Source: Desertimonas sp963772825 (lineage in GTDB: Bacteria > Actinomycetota > Acidimicrobiia > Acidimicrobiales > Ilumatobacteraceae). Taken from it: DNA of 64,000 bases. Position numbers and translations under genes: made by a program. Location of the stretch: NCBI GenBank assembly GCA_963772825.1, contig CAVYYX010000015.1, positions 455,512-519,511 of the forward strand, read 5' to 3'. Below are positions 17,341 through 25,804 of this stretch, in pieces. Every line of letters starts with the position of its first letter. Positions within the stretch are counted from its first letter, which is position 1. The notes beneath the pieces were generated by a model. That model was not told the DNA's origin. It saw nothing but the letters and a program-made list of their open reading frames with translations, and did no database searches.

Positions 17341-18302
17341 CAACGGCCCCCTGATGGGGACGGACCGGACGGAGGTCCCGGTGGTGGAGGAAGCGACGGC
17401 GCTCCCGACTGGTACTCCTGCACGTCAGCGGTCGCCTGGAGGAAGGCCTCCTCGAGCGATTCGCTCTGCGGGGACAGCTCATGGAGCAGGGTCTGGGACT
17501 GCAGGGCGAGCTCGCCGATCCGCTCGATCGCCAGACCCTGCACGTCGATCCCATCACGGCCGTGCGGCCGATAGCGGCCGCCGGCCCGCTCGAGAATGCC
17601 GGCGAACACGGCGGGATCCGGTGTCCGCACACGCACCCAGCGCTGGGCGTAGCGGTCGATGAACTGCGACACCGGACCCTGCTCGATGAGTCGTCCTCGT
17701 CCGATCACCACCAGGTCGTCGGCCATCAAGGAGATCTCGGCGAGGAGATGGCTGCTGACGAGGATCGTCCTGCCCTGGCGGGCGAGGGCGACCAGGACGT
17801 CGCGGATCCAGCGCACGCCCTCGGGATCGAGCCCGTTGGCCGGCTCGTCGAGGATCAGCGTATGGGGGTCGCCGAGCAGCACCCCGGCAAGCCCGAGGCG
17901 TTGGCGCATCCCGAGCGAGTAGCCGCGGACCTTTCGCTTGGCGACGGCTGTCATCCCCACGGTCTCCAGAACCGTGTCGACGCGGGACCCGGGGATGCCG
18001 TTGCTGGCGGCCATCCAGCGCAGGTGATTGCGTCCCGATCGGGCGGGGTGGACATAGCCGGCGTCGAGCAAGGATCCGATCTGGAACATCGGCTTGTCGA
18101 TGTCGCGATACTGCTTGCCGTCGAAACGCGTCGTGCCCCGCTCGAACCGATCGAGCCCGAGCATGCAGCGCATCGTCGTGCTCTTGCCCGATCCGTTCGG
18201 TCCGAGGAAGCCCGTGACCCGCCCGGGGTGGACGTCGAAGCTGAGGTTGTCGACGGCGACGATCGTGCCGAAGCGTTTGGTGACTTCGCGGATCTCGATC
18301 AT
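17340..18302 (-). CDS. ABC-2 type transporter ATP-binding protein
   Basis: 320 residues. Walker A GPNGSGKST, a signature-like YSLGMRQRLGLAGVLLGDP, Walker B LILDEPANGLDP and H-loop VSSHLLAE are all present. A C-terminal regulatory region (from ~220) ends in a Pro/Gly/Ser-rich tail. It is the energising subunit of the exporter with the coupled permease. It resembles bacteriocin/drug export ATPases. Confidence 0.9.
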   Translation of the reverse strand: MIEIREVTKRFGTIVAVDNLSFDVHPGRVTGFLGPNGSGKSTTMRCMLGLDRFERGTTRFDGKQYRDIDKPMFQIGSLLDAGYVHPARSGRNHLRWMAASNGIPGSRVDTVLETVGMTAVAKRKVRGYSLGMRQRLGLAGVLLGDPHTLILDEPANGLDPEGVRWIRDVLVALARQGRTILVSSHLLAEISLMADDLVVIGRGRLIEQGPVSQFIDRYAQRWVRVRTPDPAVFAGILERAGGRYRPHGRDGIDVQGLAIERIGELALQSQTLLHELSPQSESLEEAFLQATADVQEYQSGAPSLPPPPGPPSGPSPSGGR

Positions 18303-18317
18303 CGTGGGTCGCCTCGT

Positions 18318-18364
18318 TCTGTGTCAGCGTGTACGCCCGTTACGGGCTTACACGCTGACACAGA
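18318..18364 (-). terminator. 22-bp hairpin downstream of the osmoprotectant-binding protein gene
   Basis: Arms 18318-18339 and 18343-18364 pair over 22 bp with one mismatch and a 3-base loop. It lies 9 bp after the stop of the binding-protein gene and before the exporter ATPase start on the same strand, so it probably separates the two units. No T-tract. Confidence 0.6.
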
Positions 18365-18372
18365 CGGTCGGG

Positions 18373-20070
18373 TCAGTTGCCGAGCGACTCCAGGAACTCG
18401 GCGGCGACGACGTCGGCGCCGAGCTGGTCATTGACGACCTGGGCCAGCAAGGACGTCAGCGTCTCGGTGTCGAGGGCGGCGTTGACCTCGTCGAGGGCGG
18501 CGGTCAGCTCGGGCGTCACGAACTCGCTACGCACGAGCGGCAGCACCGCCTCGTTGGGCACGATCACCAGATCGTCTTCGAGGGCGACGAAACCACCCGT
18601 GTCGATGGCGGGATCGGTCGAGAAGATGTTGCCGCAGTCGATCTCGCCGGCCTCCAGGGCGGGCGGGATGTCGCCGGGAGCGAGCGGGACGAACGAGGCG
18701 AACTCGGCGTCGTAGATCTCGGAGAACCCGGCGAGCCCGAACGGCGACCGCGTCTCGAACTCCGGCGGGGCACCGAGGTTGATGTTGTCGGCGTTCTCGA
18801 ACAGGCTCGACAGGTCGGTCAAGGTGAACTCGTCGACGACGTCCTGGGTGCAGACGATCGTGTCCTTGTCCTCAGCCGACGAGGGCGTCAGCACCTCGAG
18901 GCCCTCTGGCAATGCCTCGCCGAGGGCGTCGATCTGCTCGTCCACATTGGCCGCCGACGGATCGTCGGCGACCGCAGCAAGGAGCGACCCGGTGTACTCA
19001 GGGATCAGGCCGATCTCGCCGCCCTCGATGGCCCCGAGGTACGCCTCGCGTGACCCGATGCCGAGCTCGTAGCTGACATCGAAGCCGGCGGCCTCGAGCG
19101 CCTGGCCGTAGATCTGGGCGAGCAGCTCGCTCTCCGGGAAGTTGGCCGACCCGACCGTGATCGCCCCCGGTTCACCTGCCGGCACGCTGCTGCCGGGCGC
19201 TGACGTGGCGGGAGCGGATCCCGGCGCCGAGCTCTCGGGCGCTGCCGACGTCTCCGGTGCAGCCGACGTCTCCGGTGCAGCCGACGTCTCCGGCGCAGCC
19301 GACGTCTCCGGCGCAGCCGACGTCTCCGGCGCAGCCGACGTCTCCGGCGCAGCCGACGTCTCCGGCGCAGCCGACGTCTCCGGCGCAGCCGACGTCTCCG
19401 GCGCAGCCGACGTCTCCGGCGCAGCCGACGTCTCCGGCGCAGCCGACGTCTCCGGCGCAGCCGACGTCTCCGGCGCAGCCGACGTCTCCGGCGCAGCCGA
19501 CGTCTCCGGCGCAGCCGACGTCTCCGGCGCAGCCGACGTCTCCGGCGCAGCCGACGTCTCCGGCGCAGCCGACGTCTCCGGCGCAGCCGACGTCTCCGGC
19601 GCAGCCGACGTCTCCGGCGCAGCCGACGTCTCCGGCGCAGCCGACGTCTCTACCGCAGCACCCACCGCCGACGTCTCGACACCAGCCGCCGCCGAGGTCG
19701 CTACCGCAGCACCCACCGCCGACGTCTCGACACCAGCCGCCGCCGAGGTCGCTACCGCAGCACCCACCGCCGACGTCTCGACACCAGCCGCCGCCGAGGT
19801 CTCTACCGCAGCACCCACCGCCGACGTCTCGACACCAGCCGCCGCCGAGGTCTCTACCGCAGCACCCACCGCCGACGTCTCGACACCAGCCGCCGCCGAG
19901 GTCTCTACCGCAGCACCCACCGCCGACGTCTCGACACCAGCCGCCGGTACGGTCGCCGGGGCGAGAACAGCGACGGTCGTGTCACCGCCGGCGTCCTCGT
20001 CGTCGTCTCCGCAAGCAGCGAAGACCAATATCGATGCGGCCGCGAAGGCGGCGAGGGATCGAGTGCGCAT
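18373..20070 (-). CDS. Osmoprotectant (glycine betaine/choline-type) ABC binding lipoprotein with giant repeat linker
   Basis: 565 residues. A lipoprotein signal ends at Cys20 (SILVFAAC). Residues ~30-300 are almost wholly Ala/Thr/Ser/Val/Glu repeats: first six ~17-residue units (GVETSAVGAAVETSAA-like), then about 22 PETSAA hexapeptides, then a Ser/Pro tail. The OpuAC/ProX-type domain begins at ~305 (ITVGSANFPESELLAQIYGQ) with LIPEYTGSLLAA and DTIVCTQDVVDEF. It delivers betaine-like solutes to the membrane partners encoded upstream. The linker would hold the ligand domain far from the membrane; Thr/Ser density would permit O-mannosylation (inference). Start ATG 20070 behind GAGAGGTCCGCC. Confidence 0.88.
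   Translation of the reverse strand: MRTRSLAAFAAASILVFAACGDDDEDAGGDTTVAVLAPATVPAAGVETSAVGAAVETSAAAGVETSAVGAAVETSAAAGVETSAVGAAVETSAAAGVETSAVGAAVATSAAAGVETSAVGAAVATSAAAGVETSAVGAAVETSAAPETSAAPETSAAPETSAAPETSAAPETSAAPETSAAPETSAAPETSAAPETSAAPETSAAPETSAAPETSAAPETSAAPETSAAPETSAAPETSAAPETSAAPETSAAPETSAAPETSAAPETSAAPETSAAPESSAPGSAPATSAPGSSVPAGEPGAITVGSANFPESELLAQIYGQALEAAGFDVSYELGIGSREAYLGAIEGGEIGLIPEYTGSLLAAVADDPSAANVDEQIDALGEALPEGLEVLTPSSAEDKDTIVCTQDVVDEFTLTDLSSLFENADNINLGAPPEFETRSPFGLAGFSEIYDAEFASFVPLAPGDIPPALEAGEIDCGNIFSTDPAIDTGGFVALEDDLVIVPNEAVLPLVRSEFVTPELTAALDEVNAALDTETLTSLLAQVVNDQLGADVVAAEFLESLGN
19243..19638. repeat. 18-bp tandem repeat, 22 units
   Basis: The unit GCCGACGTCTCCGGCGCA occurs 22 times in register, nearly identical throughout; the first two copies have GGTGCA. 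In the coding (minus) strand it encodes the PETSAA hexapeptide of the lipoprotein linker. The near-identity at third codon positions indicates recent expansion. Confidence 0.9.
19639..19944. repeat. 51-bp tandem repeat, six units
   Basis: Six copies of a 51-base unit containing CTACCGCAGCACCCACCGCC and CGACACCAGCCGCCGCCGAG, directly next to the 18-bp array. It encodes the 17-residue GVETSAVGAAV(E/A)TSAA units. Copies differ mainly by GTCGCTACC versus GTCTCTACC at the junction. Confidence 0.88.
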
Positions 20071-20146
20071 GGCGGACCTCTCTTCGAGTGAAGTTCTGCA
20101 AACCATAGTCAGGCAGCGACCATGCCGCGCCAGTGCCAGTTGCCAC

Positions 20147-20836
20147 TCACAACAGCAGCGACTCACCACCGCTCGGGGCGCGCACGCCTGGCGACACGAC
20201 AACGCGCTGCAGGAGGGCGAAGCCCGCCTCGACGATCAGCACGAGAGCGATCACGGCGATCGATGCCCCCGCCACCACCTCGTACTGACGCGTTCCAGTG
20301 CCCGAGAAGATGAACACGCCGAGAGTCCCGAGGCCGACGAAACCGGCGATCGTCGCCGTAGCGAGCACTTGATTGGCCGCCGAGCGGACGCCGGCGATGA
20401 TCAGTGGCAGGCCGTTGGGGACCTCGACCTGCCACAGCGCCTGCATCCCCGTCAGCCCCATCCCCTTCGCCGAGTCGCGCACCTCCGCCGGAATGCTGTC
20501 GATGCCCGCTGCGGTGTTGAGCACGATCGGCGGCACGGCGAGGATGATCAGAGCGACGAGCACCGGCCACAGCGACAACGGCCGCCACAGGAACAGCAGC
20601 CCGACGACTCCGACGGTAGGGATCGCCCGCCACAGGCCGGTGAGGTTGACCGCAAGGTACCGGCCGCGACCTGTGTGGCCGATCGCCAGGCCGACCGGGA
20701 GGCCGATCGTCGCCGCGCCGAGCAGGGCCAGCAGCGAGTACCACAGGTGCTCGCGTACCGCCTCGGCGATGCCGTTGCGTCCCGTCCAGTTGTCCGCCGT
20801 CGTCAGCCACCCGAAGCCGTCGAGAATCGTCCTCAC
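20147..20836 (-). CDS. Osmoprotectant ABC transporter permease
   Basis: 229 residues with five to six hydrophobic segments and the importer EAA-type loop (RDSAKGMGLTGMQALWQVEVPNGLPLIIAG). The pattern VREHLWYSLLALLGAATIGLP and FVGLGTLGVFIFSG matches the OpuCB/ProW-type permeases. GTG 20836 overlaps the stop of the other permease gene (GTGA). It is followed after 76 bp by the binding-lipoprotein gene. Confidence 0.88.
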   Translation of the reverse strand: MRTILDGFGWLTTADNWTGRNGIAEAVREHLWYSLLALLGAATIGLPVGLAIGHTGRGRYLAVNLTGLWRAIPTVGVVGLLFLWRPLSLWPVLVALIILAVPPIVLNTAAGIDSIPAEVRDSAKGMGLTGMQALWQVEVPNGLPLIIAGVRSAANQVLATATIAGFVGLGTLGVFIFSGTGTRQYEVVAGASIAVIALVLIVEAGFALLQRVVVSPGVRAPSGGESLLL

Positions 20837-21516
20837 GAGCGTGCCCTCGTCGCCCGACGCCACGGCGTCGCCAATCGCCCGGCGACGACCAGCAGGGCGT
20901 CGAGCACGAGCGCCAAGACGACGACGGCGATCAGCCCGGCCCACAGCTCGACGGCGATGCCCCGCGCCCGGCCGTCGGAGAACAGGCGGCCCAGGGCGCC
21001 GCGTCCGATCAATGCGCCGACGCTGATCAGCGACACCGTGCTCACCGTCGCCAGACGGAGTCCGGCCACGATGCCAGGGACGGCGAGCGGCAGTTCGACG
21101 ACCAGGAAGCGCCGCAGTGGCCGGTAGCCCATCCCGTCGGCGGCCCGCACCACGGCAGGGGGAACGGAACGCACCGCTTCCACGATGTTGCGCACGAGGA
21201 TGACGAGCGTGTAGAGGACCATCGCCGTGACGATCGGCTTGTCGTTGGTGAATCCGAGCCACGGCCCGAGCATCACGAACAGGGCGATCGACGGGATGGC
21301 GTAGATGACGTTGGTGGCGACGAGCAGCGCCGGATAGGTCCCCGGACGGCGCACGGCGAGATAGGACAACGGCAGCGCCACAGCGGTCCCCAGCGTGACG
21401 GCGATGACCGTGTAGCGGAGGTGCTGCAAGGTGTAGTAGCGGATCACGTCCCAGTTGCCGGAGAGCTGCGGCCCGCTCCAGATCGGCACGTCGGCGAACA
21501 CAGTTGGCCCAATCAC
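20833..21516 (-). CDS. Osmoprotectant ABC transporter permease
   Basis: 227 residues with several membrane helices (TVIAVTLGTAVALPLSYLAV, VTAMVLYTLVILVRNIVEA, IAVVVLALVLDALLVVAG) and an EAA-type loop (VRAADGMGYRPLRRFLVVELPLAVPG). Together with the next gene it forms the heterodimeric OpuCB/OpuCD-like channel. GTG 21516 overlaps the ATPase stop by GTGA, so the operon is translationally coupled. Confidence 0.88.
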   Translation of the reverse strand: MIGPTVFADVPIWSGPQLSGNWDVIRYYTLQHLRYTVIAVTLGTAVALPLSYLAVRRPGTYPALLVATNVIYAIPSIALFVMLGPWLGFTNDKPIVTAMVLYTLVILVRNIVEAVRSVPPAVVRAADGMGYRPLRRFLVVELPLAVPGIVAGLRLATVSTVSLISVGALIGRGALGRLFSDGRARGIAVELWAGLIAVVVLALVLDALLVVAGRLATPWRRATRARS

Positions 21517-22295
21517 TCGCTGAACCGCGTCTCGACGCGGTAGCCGGTCGGCCTTCCGGAGTCGTCGTAGACGACATCACGCCGGCCGATGAACTCGCGG
21601 ACGAACTCCGTCGCCGGGGCGGAGAGCAATTCGGCGGGTGTCGCCAACTGGAGGATGTGTCCCGGCGTCTGCATCACGGCGATGCGCGAACCGAGGATCA
21701 TCGCCTCGTCGACGTCGTGGGTGACGAACACCACCGTCTTGCCCATCTCCTGCTGCAGGCGACGGAACTCGCGTTGCAGTTGGGCCCGCACGATGGGATC
21801 GACGGCACCGAACGGCTCGTCCATCAAGAGCACGGGAGGATCCGCGGCGAGGGCCCGGGCGACGCCCACCCGCTGCTGCTGGCCACCGGAGAGCTGGGCG
21901 GGGTACTTGCTCCCCAACGATCCATCGAGGCCGACGATCTCGAGCAGCTCGGCGGCCCGGGTGTTGCGGCGGCGCTTGTCCCAGCCGAGCAGGCGGGGCA
22001 CCGTCGTCACGTTGTCGATGACCGTGCGGTGCGGGAACAAGCCACCTTGCTGGATGACGTAGCCGACGCCGCGGCGCAACTGGTGGCCGGGCATCGTCGA
22101 TACCTCTCGGCCGGCGATGCGGATCGCCCCGGACGTCGGCTCGACAAGCCGGTTGATCATCCGCAGCGTCGTCGTCTTGCCGCAGCCAGAGCTGCCGAGC
22201 AGGACGACGATCTCGCCCTCCTCGACCGTCAACGAGAGATCGTCGACAGCCAGCACGCCGCCGAACCGCTTGGTGACGCGATCGAGCTCGATCAC
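21513..22295 (-). CDS. Osmoprotectant ABC transporter ATP-binding protein (ProV/OpuCA type)
   Basis: 260 residues. Walker A GSSGCGKTT, Q-loop IQQGGLFPH, signature LSGGQQQRVGVARAL, Walker B VLLMDEPFGAVDP and H-loop FVTHDVDEA are intact. The C-terminal CBS pair found in many OpuCA proteins is absent; the protein ends soon after the ATPase domain. It is the first gene of the importer operon. The start GTG 22295 abuts the dispersed 24-base repeat, whose minus strand supplies GGGGAACGCA as leader. Confidence 0.9.
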   Translation of the reverse strand: MIELDRVTKRFGGVLAVDDLSLTVEEGEIVVLLGSSGCGKTTTLRMINRLVEPTSGAIRIAGREVSTMPGHQLRRGVGYVIQQGGLFPHRTVIDNVTTVPRLLGWDKRRRNTRAAELLEIVGLDGSLGSKYPAQLSGGQQQRVGVARALAADPPVLLMDEPFGAVDPIVRAQLQREFRRLQQEMGKTVVFVTHDVDEAMILGSRIAVMQTPGHILQLATPAELLSAPATEFVREFIGRRDVVYDDSGRPTGYRVETRFSE

Positions 22296-22364
22296 TGCGT
22301 TCCCCGGCCACGCAGGCCGTCGCTGGCCGCTCGCTCGCTGGCGCTCACTCGCTCGCTGTTTCGC
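22296..22364. repeat. Dispersed GC-rich repeat, copy 2
   Basis: The core 22296-22319 matches the consensus exactly (TGCGTTCCCCGGCCACGCAG plus GCCG). The tail contains CGCTCGCTCGCTGGCGCTCA and CTCGCTCGC. The core ends directly at the GTG start of the minus-strand ATPase gene. Confidence 0.8.
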
Positions 22365-22371
22365 GACGGGC

Positions 22372-23382
22372 TCAGCGGGGGCGGGCGAATGTCTCGATCA
22401 TCAACCCGACGTCGGGACCGAGGGGGTACAGGATCGGGCAGGTGCAGCCGTTGGCGACGTACTCGTCGACCTTGGCGACGACCTCGTGCGGCGATCCCGA
22501 GGCCGTGCAGCGCTGCACGACGTCGTCTGGCACGAGGCGACTCGCCGCCGCGACCTGCTCGTGCGTGGCGGGCCATGTCAGCACGGTAGCGATCTCGTCG
22601 AGCAGCTCCTGCGACACGCCCGACGCCTTCATGATGTGCGGCTGCTGACCGAGGTACTGGGTGACCATCAGCCGCGCCGCGTCGAGGGCCCGCTGGCGGT
22701 CGGCGTCGACGCTGCACACGACGAGCTGCGGGCGGTCGACGTCGTCGATGCTGCGCCCCGCCTTCGTCGCTCCGCGGGTGAGCGCCTCCATGGCCTTGAG
22801 GTTGTAGGCGGGGTCGACGAGATAGTTGAGCACGACCCCGTCGGCGATCTCGCCGGCCAACGCCATCATCTGCATCCCGGTGGCGCCGATGTAGATCGGC
22901 ACGTCCTTGGGGCGGCGCTCCTGGTAGACGTAGTCGAGCTCGACGCCGTCGAGGCGCACGCGACTGCCTTCGATCGTCACCTGCTGGTTGCCGAGCAGGC
23001 CGCGCAGGGCGGCGACGACCTCGCGCATCACGGTCAGCGGGCGGGCCCGCTCGATGCCGACCTTCGACGCCAGCGGGTCCCACCACGCTCCGAGGCCGCA
23101 GAGGATGCGTCCAGGGGCGAGGTCGTCGAGGGTCGAGAACGTGCTGGCGAGGCGGGCGGCGTTACGGGTCCAGATGTCGATGACGCCGGACCCGATCTTG
23201 ATCCGCTCGGTGGCGGCGGCGAACGCGGCCATCGGCACGACGGCGTCGCGCACCAGCCGGCTGTCCGCCTGCCACACGGCGCTGAATCCGGCGGCCTCGG
23301 CCTGCCGTACGTACTCGACGCCGTCGCGGATCGGGTGGGCGTCCTGCAGGTACAGGGCGACGGGATAGTCGTTGCTCGCCAT
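22372..23382 (-). CDS. LLM-class (luciferase-like) F420-dependent oxidoreductase
   Basis: 336 residues. The bacterial-luciferase-like barrel is shown by YPVALYLQDAHPIRDGVEYV, AGFSAVWQADSRLVRDAVVP, IKIGSGVIDIWTRNAARLA, LAPGRILCGLGAWWDPLA and DVPIYIGATGMQMMALAGEIADG. Many actinobacterial members use F420H2 with methylenetetrahydromethanopterin-reductase-like folds; the substrate is unknown. Start ATG 23382. The gene is separated from the amidohydrolase gene by a hairpin. Confidence 0.85.
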   Translation of the reverse strand: MASNDYPVALYLQDAHPIRDGVEYVRQAEAAGFSAVWQADSRLVRDAVVPMAAFAAATERIKIGSGVIDIWTRNAARLASTFSTLDDLAPGRILCGLGAWWDPLASKVGIERARPLTVMREVVAALRGLLGNQQVTIEGSRVRLDGVELDYVYQERRPKDVPIYIGATGMQMMALAGEIADGVVLNYLVDPAYNLKAMEALTRGATKAGRSIDDVDRPQLVVCSVDADRQRALDAARLMVTQYLGQQPHIMKASGVSQELLDEIATVLTWPATHEQVAAASRLVPDDVVQRCTASGSPHEVVAKVDEYVANGCTCPILYPLGPDVGLMIETFARPR

Positions 23383-23409
23383 CGGTTCAGCATCGCACCC
23401 CCGACCGAT

Positions 23410-23452
23410 CGATGGGTGTTTAGGGGACGGAACGGTCCCTGAACACCCATCG
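23410..23452. terminator. Hairpin of shared sequence type (copy 1)
   Basis: Arms 23410-23420 (CGATGGGTGTT) and 23442-23452 pair perfectly, with a second inner GGGAC/GTCCC stem. It lies just after the amidohydrolase stop and before the LLM gene start (minus strand). The same sequence recurs at 50424-50475. Confidence 0.6.
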
Positions 23453-23459
23453 TTCGTCG

Positions 23460-24518
23460 TCAGAGGCGGGCGAACAAGCGCTGGGCCTGCTCGGCGGCGT
23501 GGGCCCGCACCTCGGCGACGTCGACACGCGTCGGCACCCCGTCGGCCACGAGCACCTCGCCGCCACCGGTCACGATGTCGGTGGCCCGGGTGCCGGGGGT
23601 GAAGGCGAGGTGCCACGGCGAGTCGACGTGGTCGTAGGTCCACGTGACGCGATCGTCGGCGCACTCGGGAACGAACCGATAGCTGTTGGTCAACCAGCTC
23701 CACGCGGTATCCGGCACGGCGAGTACGTCGTCGGCGCGGTGGGCGACGTAGGCGAGACGAAACTCCTCGAGCATGTCGGCGCCGATGCCGTCCGTTCCGA
23801 GCACGATGTCGTTGGCCCGCCGCGCCGGCCGCCCGTAGCCGACGGCGTTGTTCATGTTGCTGCGTGGATTGTGGGCGATCGCTCCGGGTAGCGGGCGATC
23901 GAGCAGCACGCAGTGCACGAGCAGCCAGTCGTCGGTGACGAGCGGTTCAAGCCGCTGACCGGCATCGACATCGGCCGGGCCCTCGGCGACGTGGATGTGC
24001 ACGCCGACGCCGAGGTCGGCCGCCAACCCGGCAGCGGCCTCCAGCGTCTCGTCCTGACACGTGAACGCGGCGTGGACCCCGAGCAGCCCGCGCCCGCCGG
24101 CGCGCAGGAACCGCTCGTTCTCGGCCAAGCCGCGGCGCGCCCCGTCGGCGCCGTGCCGGTCGGTCACGCCATAGGCGCACACCACCCGCACACCGACTTC
24201 GGCACAGGCCTCGGCGATCACGTCGAGGCTTCCCTCGATGGCGTTGGGACTCTCGTGATGGTCGACGATCCCAGTCGTGCCGCACAGCAGCGCCTCGACG
24301 GCCCCGAGTCGTGCGGAGGCCCGCAGCATGTCGAGGTCGAGGGCGGCGTCGAGACGCCACCAGATCTGCTCGAGGATCTCGCTGAAGTTCGACGGCACCT
24401 TGGGAGGCGGCGGCATGCCACGGGCCAGCGTCGAGTAGAGGTGGTGATGGGCGCACACGAGTCCGGCCGTCGACGCGCCCATCGGTCGAGCATCCACCAA
24501 CCGGGGCCACCGGCGCAA
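23460..24518 (-). CDS. SsnA-like amidohydrolase lacking the N-terminal beta domain
   Basis: About 352 residues if read from TTG 24518 (GTG starts a few codons in are possible). Amidohydrolase metal-site motifs are present: CAHHHLYSTLARGM (HxH), VHIHVAEG, SNMNNAVGYGRP and LGTDGIGADMLEEF. The order and the long spacing match SsnA/chlorohydrolase-type enzymes, which normally have ~60 more N-terminal residues forming a beta-sandwich before VDA.G..V.PGLV. Here the protein starts at VDAR. The upstream DNA encodes the divergent CapA-like gene 15 bp away, so no room exists for the missing part. Probable deamination or dechlorination of a ring or carbamoyl substrate; activity uncertain. Confidence 0.75.
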   Translation of the reverse strand: MRRWPRLVDARPMGASTAGLVCAHHHLYSTLARGMPPPPKVPSNFSEILEQIWWRLDAALDLDMLRASARLGAVEALLCGTTGIVDHHESPNAIEGSLDVIAEACAEVGVRVVCAYGVTDRHGADGARRGLAENERFLRAGGRGLLGVHAAFTCQDETLEAAAGLAADLGVGVHIHVAEGPADVDAGQRLEPLVTDDWLLVHCVLLDRPLPGAIAHNPRSNMNNAVGYGRPARRANDIVLGTDGIGADMLEEFRLAYVAHRADDVLAVPDTAWSWLTNSYRFVPECADDRVTWTYDHVDSPWHLAFTPGTRATDIVTGGGEVLVADGVPTRVDVAEVRAHAAEQAQRLFARL

Positions 24519-24532
24519 CAGACTTTGCGGCC

Positions 24533-25804
24533 GTGCACTCGCGGCTCCCCCCGCTCATGGGCGCAGTGCTGTGTCTCGCCGGATGTGCGACGGCGACGGA
24601 CGCCAGCCCGCCGGCCGCTCCGCTGACCGTCGCCACGGCGCCCTCGACGACGTCGACGGCGGCGACCACGACGACTGCGGCGGGCGCGCCGACGTCGTCG
24701 ACAACGGCCACGAGCGCCCTGTCAACCACCACCACCAACGCCGTGACAACCGCCGTCGCTCCGACGGTCGCTGCACCGAGCGCAGGCGATGGCGCGCTGA
24801 CGTTGGCCTTCACCGGCGACGCCCTGTGGCACAGCCCGCTGTGGCGCCAGGCAGAACGCAACTTCGCCGGCAACGGGACGGCGACACCGGGCATGGACTT
24901 CACGCCGATGCTCGCCAGGCTGCAGCCGGTCGTCGGCGCTGCAGACGTCGGGGTGTGCCACCTGGAGACGCCCATTGCCCCCGACAGCGAGTTCACCACG
25001 TTCCCCCTCTACGGCGTGCCACCCGACGTCGTCACGGCGATCGCCAACGCCGGATTCGATCGCTGCTCGACTGCGAGCAATCACACGGTCGATCGCGGCA
25101 CGGCAGGGATCGACCGCACCATCGCCGTCCTCGAACAACATGGTCTCGGGCAATCGGGGATGGCCCGCACGCCCGCCGAGATCGCCCCGCAGCTGTTCGT
25201 CGCCGACGGCTTCCGGGTCGCCCACCTCTCCTATACGTTCGGCTACAACGGGCTCCGCCTACCGGCCGGGGAGGAGTGGCGGTCGGCGCTCATCGACCCG
25301 CAACGGATCATCGCCGACGCCACGCAGGCCCGCCAGCTGGGTGCTGAGGTCGTCGTCGTCAGCCTTCACTGGGGCATCGAAGGACGACGCGACGTCACGG
25401 CGGAGCAGCGGGCCGTGGCCGAGCAGGTCACCGCGTCAGGCACCGTCGACCTGATCGTCGGCCACCACGCCCACGTCCTCCAGCCGATCGAGCACATCAA
25501 CGGCGTGTGGGTGATCTTCGGGCTCGGCAACATGATCTCCAACCTGCCCACCAGCCCGCGTTGGCCGGCCGCCAGCCAAGACGGGGCAGTCGTGGTGGCC
25601 ACGGTCACTCGCGGGGCAGATGGCAAGGTCGTCGTGGCCCAGCCCGTCGTCCATCCGACGTGGGTCGATCGGCTCAACGGGTGGAACGTCCACCTCGTGC
25701 AACAGACGCTGGCCGACCCGGCGATCTCCGAGGGTTTGCGCTACGAGCTGGAGATGTCGCTACGCCGGACCACCGAGGCGCTCGGCGGGTTCATCGCCGC
25801 CTGA
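24533..25804 (+). CDS. CapA-family (poly-gamma-glutamate synthesis-like) lipoprotein
   Basis: 423 residues from GTG 24533. The signal MHSRLPPLMGAVLCLAGC has a lipobox Cys at 18. A Thr/Ser/Ala-rich linker (~20-85) is followed by a metallophosphoesterase-like PGA_cap domain: LAFTGDALWHSP, VCHLETPIA, CSTASNHTVDRG, VVSLHWGIEG, LIVGHHAHVLQPIE and FGLGNMISN. Members act at the cell surface; CapA itself takes part in poly-gamma-glutamate export, but most paralogues have unknown roles. No capBC genes nearby. Its 3' end overlaps the convergent hydroxylase gene by 45 bp. Confidence 0.85.
   Translation: MHSRLPPLMGAVLCLAGCATATDASPPAAPLTVATAPSTTSTAATTTTAAGAPTSSTTATSALSTTTTNAVTTAVAPTVAAPSAGDGALTLAFTGDALWHSPLWRQAERNFAGNGTATPGMDFTPMLARLQPVVGAADVGVCHLETPIAPDSEFTTFPLYGVPPDVVTAIANAGFDRCSTASNHTVDRGTAGIDRTIAVLEQHGLGQSGMARTPAEIAPQLFVADGFRVAHLSYTFGYNGLRLPAGEEWRSALIDPQRIIADATQARQLGAEVVVVSLHWGIEGRRDVTAEQRAVAEQVTASGTVDLIVGHHAHVLQPIEHINGVWVIFGLGNMISNLPTSPRWPAASQDGAVVVATVTRGADGKVVVAQPVVHPTWVDRLNGWNVHLVQQTLADPAISEGLRYELEMSLRRTTEALGGFIAA

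Noticed and set aside
19243..19944. CRISPR array
   Set aside because: Units are directly abutting with no unique spacers and lie inside a coding sequence; no cas genes.
19142..21127. 661-codon plus-strand frame through the tandem repeats (SGAADV repeats)
   Set aside because: The 18-bp unit is open in several frames. Only the minus-strand frame joins a lipoprotein signal to a ligand-binding domain.
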